DNA of 64,000 nucleotides from Acidimicrobiales bacterium (GTDB taxonomy: Bacteria > Actinomycetota > Acidimicrobiia > Acidimicrobiales > JAHEJN01). Shown here piece by piece: positions 19,373 to 28,467 of this stretch (positions are counted from its first letter, which is position 1; each line of letters opens with the position of its first letter). Below the pieces are notes generated by a model, which did no database searches, had not been told where the DNA came from, and saw only the letters and a list, made by a program, of their open reading frames with translations. The translations under genes and the position numbers were made by a program. The stretch covers positions 20,344 to 84,343 of the forward strand of contig JAHEJN010000001.1 in assembly GCA_024638845.1 (NCBI GenBank), given 5' to 3'.

Positions 19373-19384
19373 GAACACGTGTTC
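19373..19384. promoter_or_regulatory. Candidate repressor operator upstream of acyl-CoA dehydrogenase-like gene
   Basis: Perfect 12-bp palindrome GAACACGTGTTC in an AT-richer intergenic stretch. Confidence 0.45.
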
Positions 19385-19408
19385 GTACAGCGGACGCAAT
19401 AGCCCGGG

Positions 19409-20314
19409 TCAGCCTCTCAGCGCAATGGCGATGCGCTGGGCCACGACCCGCAGCAGGTCGACGTAGGTGGGGGCCTCGACCGTGAGCGTCTCCACGGGCA
19501 ACGCGACGACCTCCACCCCGGCCCGCTCCGCCAGCACCTCGGCATCGTCACTCGACACGTTGGGGTCGACGAAGACCGCAGGGGTGCGGGTTGCGTCGAT
19601 TGCATCGACCAGCTCCGCCAAGCTGGCCGGGTTGGCCGCGCCGAGCGACGACCCGCCCTCGATCACCGCACCTATTACGGTGAAGTCGTAGCGATCGGCG
19701 AAGTACCCCAGCGACTCGTGGCCGGTGACCAGCATTCTCCGGTCGGACGGGACGGCCTCGACCGCGGCGGCGATCTCGGCGTCGAGATCGGTCAGCTGAT
19801 CGAGGTAGAGGTCCGTGCACTGATCGATGATCGGCCGCGGGAAACCCGCGGCAACCAGGGCCTCGACCAGTGGTGGCAACGCCGAAGCCACTCGCAGCGG
19901 GTCGAGCCATACATGCGGATCATCGCCATCGCCGTCACCGTCGTCGATTCCACCGTGCAACGGGATCGTGTCGATGTGGTCGGTCATCACGAAGACCGGG
20001 ACATCGTCGACCGCATCCAACGTGTCGGCGAGGGAGCCTTCGAGTCCCAGGCCATTGGTGACGACCAGTGCGGCGTCGTCGAGCGCGCCGCGATCGGCAA
20101 GGGACGCCTCGTAGCCGTGGGGGTCCGCACCCGACGGGAGCAGCTGCACGACGGGTCCCGCGTCGCAGACGACGTTGCCGACGACATCGGCCCAGATATC
20201 GGTGGTGACCACGATCGACAGCGGTTCGTCGACCGGCCGACCGGGGGAAACCGATGACCCGCACGCTGCGGCCACGAGGGTGACGAGACCGACGGCCACG
20301 GCGCGAATGTGCAC
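19409..20314 (-). CDS. Metal (probably zinc) ABC transporter substrate-binding lipoprotein, ZnuA-like
   Basis: Lipobox LVAAACGS; TTDIWADVVGNVV, GADPHGYE, DPHVWLDPLRVASALPPL, GHESLGYFADRYDFTVIG, ERAGVEVVALPVETLT. Confidence 0.85.
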   Translation of the reverse strand: MHIRAVAVGLVTLVAAACGSSVSPGRPVDEPLSIVVTTDIWADVVGNVVCDAGPVVQLLPSGADPHGYEASLADRGALDDAALVVTNGLGLEGSLADTLDAVDDVPVFVMTDHIDTIPLHGGIDDGDGDGDDPHVWLDPLRVASALPPLVEALVAAGFPRPIIDQCTDLYLDQLTDLDAEIAAAVEAVPSDRRMLVTGHESLGYFADRYDFTVIGAVIEGGSSLGAANPASLAELVDAIDATRTPAVFVDPNVSSDDAEVLAERAGVEVVALPVETLTVEAPTYVDLLRVVAQRIAIALRG

Positions 20315-20326
20315 CCTGTCACGATA

Positions 20327-20343
20327 ATGAGAATGATTCTCAT
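20327..20343. promoter_or_regulatory. Candidate Zur/Fur-family operator
   Basis: Perfect palindrome ATGAGAAT-G-ATTCTCAT, 12 nt upstream of the znuA-like GTG start and 49 nt upstream of the divergent flavoenzyme gene. Confidence 0.7.
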
Positions 20344-20392
20344 CTGCAATGCGGGGGCCGATGACCTCGCCGGCGAGGACTAACGTTCGGCC

Positions 20393-22054
20393 ATGACGCC
20401 ACCCGATGCACCGATGAGCGCATTCGGGCCCGACTTCACCTTCGCCTACGACGACTGGCTGCAGCATTCCAGCGGCCTCGGCTCGATTCCGACGCGCCAT
20501 CACGGAACCGAGGTGGCCGTGATCGGCGCCGGCATCGGGGGACTGGTGACGGCCTACGAGCTACTGCGCCTCGGCCTGCGTCCGGTGGTGTACGAGGCCG
20601 GCCGGCTCGGCGGTCGGCTCCGTTCCGAGCCCTTTGCGGCGGCCCCCGAGGTGATCGCCGAGCTGGGCGGCATGCGCTTTCCCGAGTCCGGACGAGCGTT
20701 CTTCCACTACGTCGATCTCGTCGGACTCGAGACCGCGCCGTTTCCCAACCCGCTGACCCCGGCGGCACCCACGACCCTCATCGATCTTGCCGGCGAGCAG
20801 CACTACGCGAAGACCTCCGACGATCTTCCTCCGTTGTTCGAGGAGATCGCCGACGCCTGGGACAACGCGCTCGAAGAGGAGGTGGGAATAGGCGAGATGA
20901 AGCAGGCCGTGCTGCGACGAGATGCAGCCGCCTTGAAGGCGCGCTGGAACCCGATCGTCGCCGCGTGGGACGGCCGCACCTTCTACGACTTCATCGACAC
21001 GAGCAAGGCCTTCGCCCGGTTGAGCTTCCGGCATCGCGAGGTGTTCGGTCAGGTGGGGTTCGGCACAGGAGGGTGGGACTCCGACTTCGCCAATTCCATG
21101 CTCGAGATCCTCCGTGTGGTGCTGAACGAGTTCGAGTCCGACCAGCGCCTGGTGGTGGGCGGCGCCGAGAGGCTCCCCCGCGGGCTCTGGGAGCACGCAC
21201 CCGGCTCGATCACCGGGTGGCGGCCGGGCACGTCGCTCTCGCGCCTGCACGGTGGCGTGCCCCGCCCGGGAGTGGCGCGAATCGAACGTTCTTCCGATGG
21301 ATCCCTGCGCATCACCGATCGTCATGGCGCCGTCGGCGACTACGCGGCGGCGGTGGTGGCCATGCAGAGCTGGCTGCTCACCACCAACCTCGTGGTCGAG
21401 GAGACGCTGTTCAGCCAGCCCGTGTGGATGGCCCTCGACCGCACCCGGTACGCGCAGTCGTCGAAGACCTTCGTGATGGTCGATCGGCCGTTCTGGCACG
21501 ATGTCGACCCGGTCACCGGTCGAGCCGCCATGAGCATGACGCTCACCGATCGCAACACCCGCGGCACCTACCTGTTCGACAACGGACCCGACCGGCCGGC
21601 GGTGATCTGCCTGTCGTACGCGTGGATGAGCGATGCGATGAAGGTGCTGGCGAAGTCTGCGACCGAGCGGGCCGAGCTGGCCCTCGACACGCTCGAGACC
21701 ATCTACCCGAACGTCGACATCCGCCGCCACGTGATCGGCGAGCCGATCACCGTCTCCTGGGAGGCCGACCCGGACTTCCTGGGTGCGTTCAAGGGGGCGT
21801 TGCCCGGTCACTATCGCTACAACCAGCGCATGTACGGTCACTTCGTCCAGCACGGCCTGCCAGCCGCCCAGCGAGGGATCTTCCTCGCCGGCGACGACAT
21901 CTCGTTCACGCCGGGTTGGGCCGAGGGGGCCGTCCAGACCGCGCTGAATGCCGTGTGGGGCGTGATGCACCACTTCGGCGGCGCGTGCCCACCCGACAAC
22001 CTCGGGCCCGGAGACGCCTACCCCGCATGGGGTCCGATCGAGCTGGAGGACTGA
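20393..22054 (+). CDS. Flavin monoamine oxidase / tryptophan 2-monooxygenase (IaaM)-like
   Basis: VAVIGAGIGGLVTAYELLRLG (FAD), AELGGMRFPESGRAFFHY, EILRVVLNEFESDQRL, GAFKGALPGHYRYNQRMY, GIFLAGDDISFTPGWAEGAVQTALNAVWGV; matches remembered IaaM blocks. Confidence 0.75.
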   Translation: MTPPDAPMSAFGPDFTFAYDDWLQHSSGLGSIPTRHHGTEVAVIGAGIGGLVTAYELLRLGLRPVVYEAGRLGGRLRSEPFAAAPEVIAELGGMRFPESGRAFFHYVDLVGLETAPFPNPLTPAAPTTLIDLAGEQHYAKTSDDLPPLFEEIADAWDNALEEEVGIGEMKQAVLRRDAAALKARWNPIVAAWDGRTFYDFIDTSKAFARLSFRHREVFGQVGFGTGGWDSDFANSMLEILRVVLNEFESDQRLVVGGAERLPRGLWEHAPGSITGWRPGTSLSRLHGGVPRPGVARIERSSDGSLRITDRHGAVGDYAAAVVAMQSWLLTTNLVVEETLFSQPVWMALDRTRYAQSSKTFVMVDRPFWHDVDPVTGRAAMSMTLTDRNTRGTYLFDNGPDRPAVICLSYAWMSDAMKVLAKSATERAELALDTLETIYPNVDIRRHVIGEPITVSWEADPDFLGAFKGALPGHYRYNQRMYGHFVQHGLPAAQRGIFLAGDDISFTPGWAEGAVQTALNAVWGVMHHFGGACPPDNLGPGDAYPAWGPIELED

Positions 22055-22056
22055 CC

Positions 22057-23379
22057 TTGGATCCGGCCGAGTACGCCACCCTCGACGCCGCCCAGCTGGC
22101 CGCCCTCGTCCGAGCGGGCGAGGTCACCACCGAGCAGCTCCGGTCCGCGGCCACCGAACGCCACGCCGCAATCGACTCTGAAATCAACGCCGTGGTCGAG
22201 TGGTACGACGATCCCACCCCCTGCGCCACGTGGGCCGGTCCGCTGGCGGGCGTGCCGTTCCTCCGCAAGGACTACGGCTCGGCCGAAGCGGGACGCCTGG
22301 TCGAGATGGGTTCGCGCCTGGCGGCCGGGAATCGGGCGGCCGGCACCGGCGTGTTCATCGAGCGGCTCCAGCACGCGGGCGTGCAGATCCTCGGCCGCTC
22401 GGCGGTGCCCGAGCTCATCGCGGCGGGCTCGACGGAGTCGACGGCCAACGGCATCACCCGCAATCCGCTGAACCCGGAGTACTCCCCCGGCGGGTCCTCC
22501 GGTGGAGCCGCGGCCGCCGTCGCTGCGGGCATCGTTCCGATCGCCCACGCCAGTGACTGCGCCGGCTCTATTCGCATCCCGTCGGCGGCCTGCGGGCTCG
22601 TGGGCCTGAAACCGAGCCGACGACGGGTGCCGTGGGAGACGGGTGGATGGGGTGGCATCGCCGAGGAGTTCGTGATCACCCGAACCGTCGGCGACGCGCG
22701 TCTGTGCCTGTCGGTTCTCGGCGACGGCCCGTACACGGTGCGACCCGATCGGCCGCTCTCGATCGCGGTGAACACCGAGCACTGGGCCGGCGAACCCGTC
22801 GACGACGACGTGGTCGGGGCCGTCGACGGACTGGCCTCCAGCCTTCTCGACCGAGGTCACCGGGTGACCCTGGTGGCCGTGCCCGTCGACATCGAGCAGC
22901 TCATGAGCACCTGGTACACCACCTTCTGGCGCTGGGTGGCAGCCGACGTCGATGCCCTGTGCGAAGCCACCGGCCGACCCGCCGACGAGACCACCCTCGA
23001 ACCCATGACCCTTCACGCGCTCGAGGAGGTGCGTCGCCTCGACGTGGTCGCCATCACCGCGTCACAGGTGACCATGGGTGAGGTAACCCACCGTCTGGCC
23101 ACTGATATGGCCCCCTACGACGTGCTCCTCACGCCGACCCTCGGGCGGGCCACCATTCCGCTCCACACCATTGCCGGCCCCGTCGACGATCTCGACACCT
23201 ACACCGCCGTCGATGGGGCGACGTTCCCCTACAACTACCTGTTCAACGTGGCCGGATGGCCGTCGTTGAGCGTGCCCGCAGGCGTGGGCCCGACCGGCCT
23301 CCCGATCGGCGCCCAGCTGTCGGCGCCTTGGGGCAGCGAACACATGCTGCTCGACCTTGCGCAGTCACTCGGGCACTGA
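22057..23379 (+). CDS. Amidase signature family protein (possible indole-3-acetamide hydrolase)
   Basis: Starts TTG 2 nt after upstream stop; FLRKDYG (Lys), PGGSSGGAAAAVAAG, ASDCAGSIRIPSAACGLVGLKPSRRRVP. Confidence 0.85.
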   Translation: MDPAEYATLDAAQLAALVRAGEVTTEQLRSAATERHAAIDSEINAVVEWYDDPTPCATWAGPLAGVPFLRKDYGSAEAGRLVEMGSRLAAGNRAAGTGVFIERLQHAGVQILGRSAVPELIAAGSTESTANGITRNPLNPEYSPGGSSGGAAAAVAAGIVPIAHASDCAGSIRIPSAACGLVGLKPSRRRVPWETGGWGGIAEEFVITRTVGDARLCLSVLGDGPYTVRPDRPLSIAVNTEHWAGEPVDDDVVGAVDGLASSLLDRGHRVTLVAVPVDIEQLMSTWYTTFWRWVAADVDALCEATGRPADETTLEPMTLHALEEVRRLDVVAITASQVTMGEVTHRLATDMAPYDVLLTPTLGRATIPLHTIAGPVDDLDTYTAVDGATFPYNYLFNVAGWPSLSVPAGVGPTGLPIGAQLSAPWGSEHMLLDLAQSLGH

Positions 23380-23384
23380 CACGA

Positions 23385-24590
23385 CTACTCGGCCACGGCC
23401 TCGGCGATGGCGTCGAGCATCATGGCGACCTCGTCGTCGGTGATCACCAGCGGCGGGCAGATGGCCAGCGCCGTACCGATGGGACGCACGACCACGCCCT
23501 TCTCCAGCAGCGACCCCCGGACCGGGGCGGCGTCGCGTCCCAGCTCGGCCGCCCACACGCCGCCCACGCCGCGATAGCTCTCGATGGCACCGTCGGCGGC
23601 CATGGCCGACAGGCCGGCCTCGAACAGCGCGCCGAGATGGACGGCCCGGTCGACGAGGCCGTCGGACTCGATGAGGTCGATGTTGGCCACCGCGGCTGCA
23701 GCGCCCGCGGGGTGACCCGAGTACGTGTAGCCATGGCGCAGCATTCCTGCGCGCTCGAGCACCTCGGCCACCGCCCGGCTCATCGCCACCCCCGAAACCG
23801 GCTGATAGCCCGAGGTGACACCCTTGGCGAAGGTGAAAAGGTCGGGGGTCACGCCGTAGGTCTGAGAACCGAACCAGTTACCGGTGCGACCGAACCCGCA
23901 GATCACCTCGTCGAACACCAGCAGTGCGCCGTTGGCATCACACAGCCGACGCAGCCCCTCGAGATAGCCGTCGACGGGCGGGAACACCCCACCGGCGCCC
24001 TGCACGGGCTCGGTGATAACCGCCGCGATGCGGTCTCCGTGGTCGGCGAACACGGTGGCGGTGGCCTCGATGTCGTCGGCGGGCACTTCCACGAAATGGG
24101 GAACGAGGTCGCCCCATCCTTCGCGGTTGGGAGCGATGCCCTGGGAGCTGGTTCCGCCGAAGTTGGTGCCGTGGTAGCCCCGCGTCCGCCGCACGATGAC
24201 CTGGCGGTCGGTCTCGCCCTTGATCTGGGCCACGCGTCGAACCAGCTTCAACACCGTGTCGACGGCCTCGGATCCCGAGCAGCCGAGGAAAACCCGGCCG
24301 TCGGGGAACGGACTGCGGGCGATGATGGCCGCCGCCGCCGCCCGCGATGCATCGTTGGTGAACGGGTCGAAGGTGTTGTACGCGTCGAGGGTCCGCAGCT
24401 GGTCGGCCACCGCGTCGATGATCTCGGCGCGCCCGTGGCCCACCTGGCAGTACCAGAGGCTGGCCAGACCGTCGAGGTAACCCTTGCCCGCGTCGTCGTA
24501 CAGCATCGAGCCCTCGGCGCGCACGATGTCGATGAACGCCTCCTCGGCCTTGGCCGGGTCGGCGAAGGGATGGAAGAACGCGTGACTCAT
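23385..24590 (-). CDS. Class III aminotransferase (omega-aminotransferase family)
   Basis: GKGYLDGLASLWYCQVGHG, CSGSEAVDTVLKLVRR, LVFDEVICGFGRTG, FTFAKGVTSGYQPVSGVAMS. Confidence 0.92.
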   Translation of the reverse strand: MSHAFFHPFADPAKAEEAFIDIVRAEGSMLYDDAGKGYLDGLASLWYCQVGHGRAEIIDAVADQLRTLDAYNTFDPFTNDASRAAAAAIIARSPFPDGRVFLGCSGSEAVDTVLKLVRRVAQIKGETDRQVIVRRTRGYHGTNFGGTSSQGIAPNREGWGDLVPHFVEVPADDIEATATVFADHGDRIAAVITEPVQGAGGVFPPVDGYLEGLRRLCDANGALLVFDEVICGFGRTGNWFGSQTYGVTPDLFTFAKGVTSGYQPVSGVAMSRAVAEVLERAGMLRHGYTYSGHPAGAAAAVANIDLIESDGLVDRAVHLGALFEAGLSAMAADGAIESYRGVGGVWAAELGRDAAPVRGSLLEKGVVVRPIGTALAICPPLVITDDEVAMMLDAIAEAVAE

Positions 24591-24610
24591 GGCAGACCCC
24601 CCGGAAACGG

Positions 24611-25387
24611 TCAGGAAGAACGGATGAAGACCGGCTCGTCGGCCGTGGACCGGTCGGCGTCGTAGCGGTAGCCCATGCCGTCGAAGTCAGCGAGTGCCCT
24701 GACGCTGCGCAAGCGGCCGCGGATGATCCAGGCCGCCATCGTGCCGCGGGCCCGTTTGGCGAAGAAGCCCACGGTCCTCGGCGGCCCGTCCGCCTTGCGG
24801 TCGAGGAACGTCGGAGTGACCACGCGGGCATCGAGCAGGGCGGGGTCGACGGCACCGAAGTACTCGTTCGACGCCAGGTTGACCAGCGCCCGCGGGCCGG
24901 GGCTGGCGTCGAGATCGGCAGCCAGGGCCTCGGTGATCGTGTCGCCCCAGTAGTCATACAGCGTGTCACCCGCCGGTGTCTCGAGCTTCGATCCCATCTC
25001 GAGGCGATAGGGCTGGATGAGATCGAGCGGGCGGAGCACGCCGTAGAGGCCCGAGAGGATCCGCAGGGTCTTCTGCGCGTGGGTGAAGTCGCGGGCATCG
25101 AACGACGACGCCTCGAGACCGAGATAGGTGTCGCCGTTGAAGGCCAACACCGCCGGCCGTGCGTTGTTCGGGGTGAACGGGGCCGACCAGTCGTGGAATC
25201 GCTCGAAGTTCAGCTCGGCCAGCGAGGGCGAGATGCTCATCATGTCACCGAGCTCGTCGGGCGACTTCTCGCGCATCACCTCCACCAGCTCGGCCGCCTG
25301 ATCGAGCAGAAGGGGCTCGCTGTACTTCCTGGTGGCGAGGGGCGACTCGAAGTCGAGCGACTTGGCGGGGGAAACGACGATGAGCAC
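24611..25387 (-). CDS. yaaA: Peroxide stress protein YaaA (UPF0246)
   Basis: MLIVVSPAKSLDFESP start; FNGDTYLGLEA, LSGLYGVLRPLDLIQPYRLEMG, NLASNEYFGAV, GFFAKRARGTMAAW. Confidence 0.93.
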   Translation of the reverse strand: MLIVVSPAKSLDFESPLATRKYSEPLLLDQAAELVEVMREKSPDELGDMMSISPSLAELNFERFHDWSAPFTPNNARPAVLAFNGDTYLGLEASSFDARDFTHAQKTLRILSGLYGVLRPLDLIQPYRLEMGSKLETPAGDTLYDYWGDTITEALAADLDASPGPRALVNLASNEYFGAVDPALLDARVVTPTFLDRKADGPPRTVGFFAKRARGTMAAWIIRGRLRSVRALADFDGMGYRYDADRSTADEPVFIRSS

Positions 25388-25401
25388 GTGTTCTGTCTAT
25401 C

Positions 25402-26358
25402 TCAACCAGGCGGATCTCGGTACTCGACCCCGGGCAGAATGCACAGCATCTCGTATACGAGATTGGCCGCCGTGAGCGCGGTGGCTCCGGAGGTGTCGTA
25501 GATGGGAGCGACCTCGACCAGGTCGCAGCCCACGACATCGAGCCCGCGACAACCTCGGATGATCTCGAGCGCCTGAGGCACGGTGAGCCCTCCAACCTCG
25601 GGGGTTCCGGTACCGGGAGCGAACGACGGGTCGAGCCCGTCGATGTCGAAGCTCAGGTACACCGGCCCACCGCCCACCTTGTCCCGCACCTCCTCCATGA
25701 GCGGCATCAGCGACCGGTGCCAGCACTCCTCGATCTGCACGACGCGAAAGCCCTGGTCACGAGACCAGTCGAAGTCGTCGGCTGCGTACCCAGTGCCGCG
25801 CATGCCGATCTGGACTACTCGGTCGCCGTCGAGCAGGCCCTCTTCGACCGCCCGACGGAACGGCGTGCCGTGGGTGATCTGCTCGCCGAACATCGTGTCG
25901 TTGATGTCGGTATGGGCATCGATGTGCACCATGCCGAGGGGTCCGTGCCGCTTGGCCATGGCCCGCAAGATGGGCAACGCGATGGTGTGATCTCCTCCGA
26001 GGGTGGCGGGCACGACGCCGTGGGCGAGGAGCGAGGCGTAGTGCGCTTCGATGCGGTCGACCGAATCGGCCAGGTTGAACGGGTTGGTGGCGACGTCGCC
26101 GAGATCGTCGATGCGCAGACTGTCGAAGGGCGCGGCGCGAGTAGCCATGTTGTAGGGCCGCAGCAGCACCGACTCGTCGCGGATGCCACGCGGGCCGAAG
26201 CGGGCGCCGGGTCGGTTCGACGTGCCGAGGTCGAAGGGCACACCGACCACGCCGACATCGACGTCGACCGCGCTGGAGGTGGCCGGCAGACGCATGAACG
26301 TGGCGATGCCTCCGAACCGAGGCATCTCGTTGCCGCCGAGCGGTTGCGGATTGGTCAT
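25402..26358 (-). CDS. Ureohydrolase family protein (agmatinase-like)
   Basis: GVPFDLGTSNRPGARFGPRGIR, LGGDHTI, HIDAHTDIND, SFDIDGLDPSFAPGTGTPEVGG metal-binding motifs. Confidence 0.9.
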   Translation of the reverse strand: MTNPQPLGGNEMPRFGGIATFMRLPATSSAVDVDVGVVGVPFDLGTSNRPGARFGPRGIRDESVLLRPYNMATRAAPFDSLRIDDLGDVATNPFNLADSVDRIEAHYASLLAHGVVPATLGGDHTIALPILRAMAKRHGPLGMVHIDAHTDINDTMFGEQITHGTPFRRAVEEGLLDGDRVVQIGMRGTGYAADDFDWSRDQGFRVVQIEECWHRSLMPLMEEVRDKVGGGPVYLSFDIDGLDPSFAPGTGTPEVGGLTVPQALEIIRGCRGLDVVGCDLVEVAPIYDTSGATALTAANLVYEMLCILPGVEYRDPPG

Positions 26359-27350
26359 CCTGGCCCCCGGAGGCCAGCACCGGTGCTGTACTTCGACGGC
26401 GGCACCCCGGTCTCGAGCTCGAGGCGACGTACGCGCTCGAGGGTCTGCTGGCTCACCGCTCGGTGCGAGGCGATGAGATCGGCCACCACCGCCAGCACGG
26501 CCACCTGCACCGCGGCCGCGACGAGGATCGACCCGAGGATGATCGACTGGACGTGACCGCTGCGGTCGCCGTTGAGAATCCAGTCCCACAGGAAGGGCTG
26601 GAAGCAGATGAGGGCCCCGAGCAGCATGAGGGCGGAGATGGCGCCGAAGAACCGCATCGGACGGTAGGCGGCGAACACGCGGGTGATGGTGCCCGCGTTG
26701 GTCTTGATGTAGCTGGCCGACGAGCCGAACAACCGCGAATCTCGCAACTTCGGGTTGGTGTCGACCCGCACGTTCTCGATGGCGGTGCCGATGCGACCGG
26801 CCTGGATGATCGACTCGATGGTGTAGGTGTAGCGGTTCACGACCAGCAGCCGAAGCGCAGCGTCGCGGCTGTAGGCGCGGAACCCGGTGGTGGTGTCGGG
26901 GATGTCGGTGTCACTCGCCCGGCGCACCACCCAGCTGCCGAGACCCTGGAGGCGCTTCTTGGTCCACGAGAACTCGCCGATCTCGCTGATCTTGCGGTTG
27001 CCGACCACCAGGTCGGCCCGGCCGGAGAGGATCGGCTCGACCAACGCGGGGATGGCCGCGGCGTCGTACTGGTTGTCGGCATCGGTGTTGACGATGACGT
27101 CGGCCCCCAGCTTGAGCGCGGCATCGAGACCGGCTTGGAACGCGGTGGCCAATCCGCGGTTCTGCGGCAGCCGAAGGATGTGGTCGACGCCGAGCTCGGC
27201 TGCCACCAGTGAGGTGCGGTCGCTGGAGCCGTCGTCGATGACCATGTGTTCGACGGTGTCGAAGCCCGGCACCTCGCGGGGCAGCTCCGGCAGGCTGACC
27301 GGCAGCTGGTCCTCCTCGTTCAGACACGGCACCTGGATGATCAGCTTCAC
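26355..27350 (-). CDS. Glycosyltransferase family 2 with C-terminal TM helices
   Basis: KLIIQVPCLNEEDQLPVSLPEL, VIDDGSSDRT, VNTDADNQYDA, DTTTGFRAYSRDA; ATGA overlap with downstream ureohydrolase gene. Confidence 0.9.
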   Translation of the reverse strand: MKLIIQVPCLNEEDQLPVSLPELPREVPGFDTVEHMVIDDGSSDRTSLVAAELGVDHILRLPQNRGLATAFQAGLDAALKLGADVIVNTDADNQYDAAAIPALVEPILSGRADLVVGNRKISEIGEFSWTKKRLQGLGSWVVRRASDTDIPDTTTGFRAYSRDAALRLLVVNRYTYTIESIIQAGRIGTAIENVRVDTNPKLRDSRLFGSSASYIKTNAGTITRVFAAYRPMRFFGAISALMLLGALICFQPFLWDWILNGDRSGHVQSIILGSILVAAAVQVAVLAVVADLIASHRAVSQQTLERVRRLELETGVPPSKYSTGAGLRGPG

Positions 27351-27390
27351 GGTGGCGACTGTAGTGGTGGGCGGCAGTGGCGGGCGGCGC

Positions 27391-28458
27391 TCAGGAAGCC
27401 AACGCGGCGCCGAGGTCGGGCACACCGACCGACTCGGCCGCGGCGACCAACCCCGCGACCGTGTTGTCGTCGACCGGAATGCCTGCGGTCCTGGCGACGC
27501 GTGACCGTTGTTCGGGCTGACCGGGCAGCAGGATCTCGTCGAACCCCTCGCGGAGACGGGCCGTGACCGCGTAATCGAGAAACGCGTGCGCCTCACGACG
27601 GAAGCCCTCGGCATCACCGACCGCAGCCGGGTCGATGGCGATCGTGAGCATGTTGTTGATGATCGCGTCGTCACGCTCGTTCCCGGGCTGGATGGTGGGG
27701 CCTCCGATGAGCGCGGCGCCGAGCAGCTCACACATCATCGCCAGGCCCGACCCCTTGTGGTCGCCCATGGCGACGAGTGCGCCCTGACGGGGATGAGCGA
27801 ACATGCCCGACGGATCGGTGGTCACCCGCCCCTCGCCGTCGAGCAGCGCCCCCTCGGCCACCGGCCGACCCTCTTCGAAAGCGACGCGCGCCTTGCCGAG
27901 GGCGATGACGCTGGTGGCCATGTCGAGCATGGCCATCGGCTCGGCGCCCGAACCGGGAATGGCCACACAGATCGGATTGGTGGCGAAACGACTCTCGGCT
28001 CCTCCGTACGGCGCGACGATGGCCGGGTGTCCGGCCACGTTCACGAAGTGGACGGCCACGTGACCGGCCGCCGCGATCTGCTCTCCCCAGTGTCCGATGC
28101 GGCCGAGGTGGTAGCTGTTGCGCAGCCCGATCAACGCCAGGCCGTGTTCGGCGACGCGCTCGATCGCGGTGTCGACGGCGACCTGGCCGACAGCCGCCCC
28201 GAAGCCCCGACCACCGTCGAACACGACGACGGCCCCGCTGTCGCGAACGACGGTGGGCTGTTGGTTCACGACGAGGCGACCGGCGAGGACGTTCGCGATG
28301 TAGTCGGGCAACATGCCCACTCCGTGGCTGTCGTGACCGGCCAGGTTGGAACCGACCAACTGGACCGCCACCAGGGAGGCCTCCCGGGCGGTGCTGCCGG
28401 CGGACACCACCACCCCCTGGACGAAGCGATGCAGGTCATGGGCAGAGAAAGTGGGCAC
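27391..28458 (-). CDS. Malate/L-lactate dehydrogenase (Ldh) family oxidoreductase
   Basis: LVGSNLAGHDSHGVGMLPDYI, NSYHLGRIGHWGEQIA, DHKGSGLAMMCELLGAALIGG. Confidence 0.9.
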   Translation of the reverse strand: MPTFSAHDLHRFVQGVVVSAGSTAREASLVAVQLVGSNLAGHDSHGVGMLPDYIANVLAGRLVVNQQPTVVRDSGAVVVFDGGRGFGAAVGQVAVDTAIERVAEHGLALIGLRNSYHLGRIGHWGEQIAAAGHVAVHFVNVAGHPAIVAPYGGAESRFATNPICVAIPGSGAEPMAMLDMATSVIALGKARVAFEEGRPVAEGALLDGEGRVTTDPSGMFAHPRQGALVAMGDHKGSGLAMMCELLGAALIGGPTIQPGNERDDAIINNMLTIAIDPAAVGDAEGFRREAHAFLDYAVTARLREGFDEILLPGQPEQRSRVARTAGIPVDDNTVAGLVAAAESVGVPDLGAALAS

Positions 28459-28467
28459 AGCCGAAAC

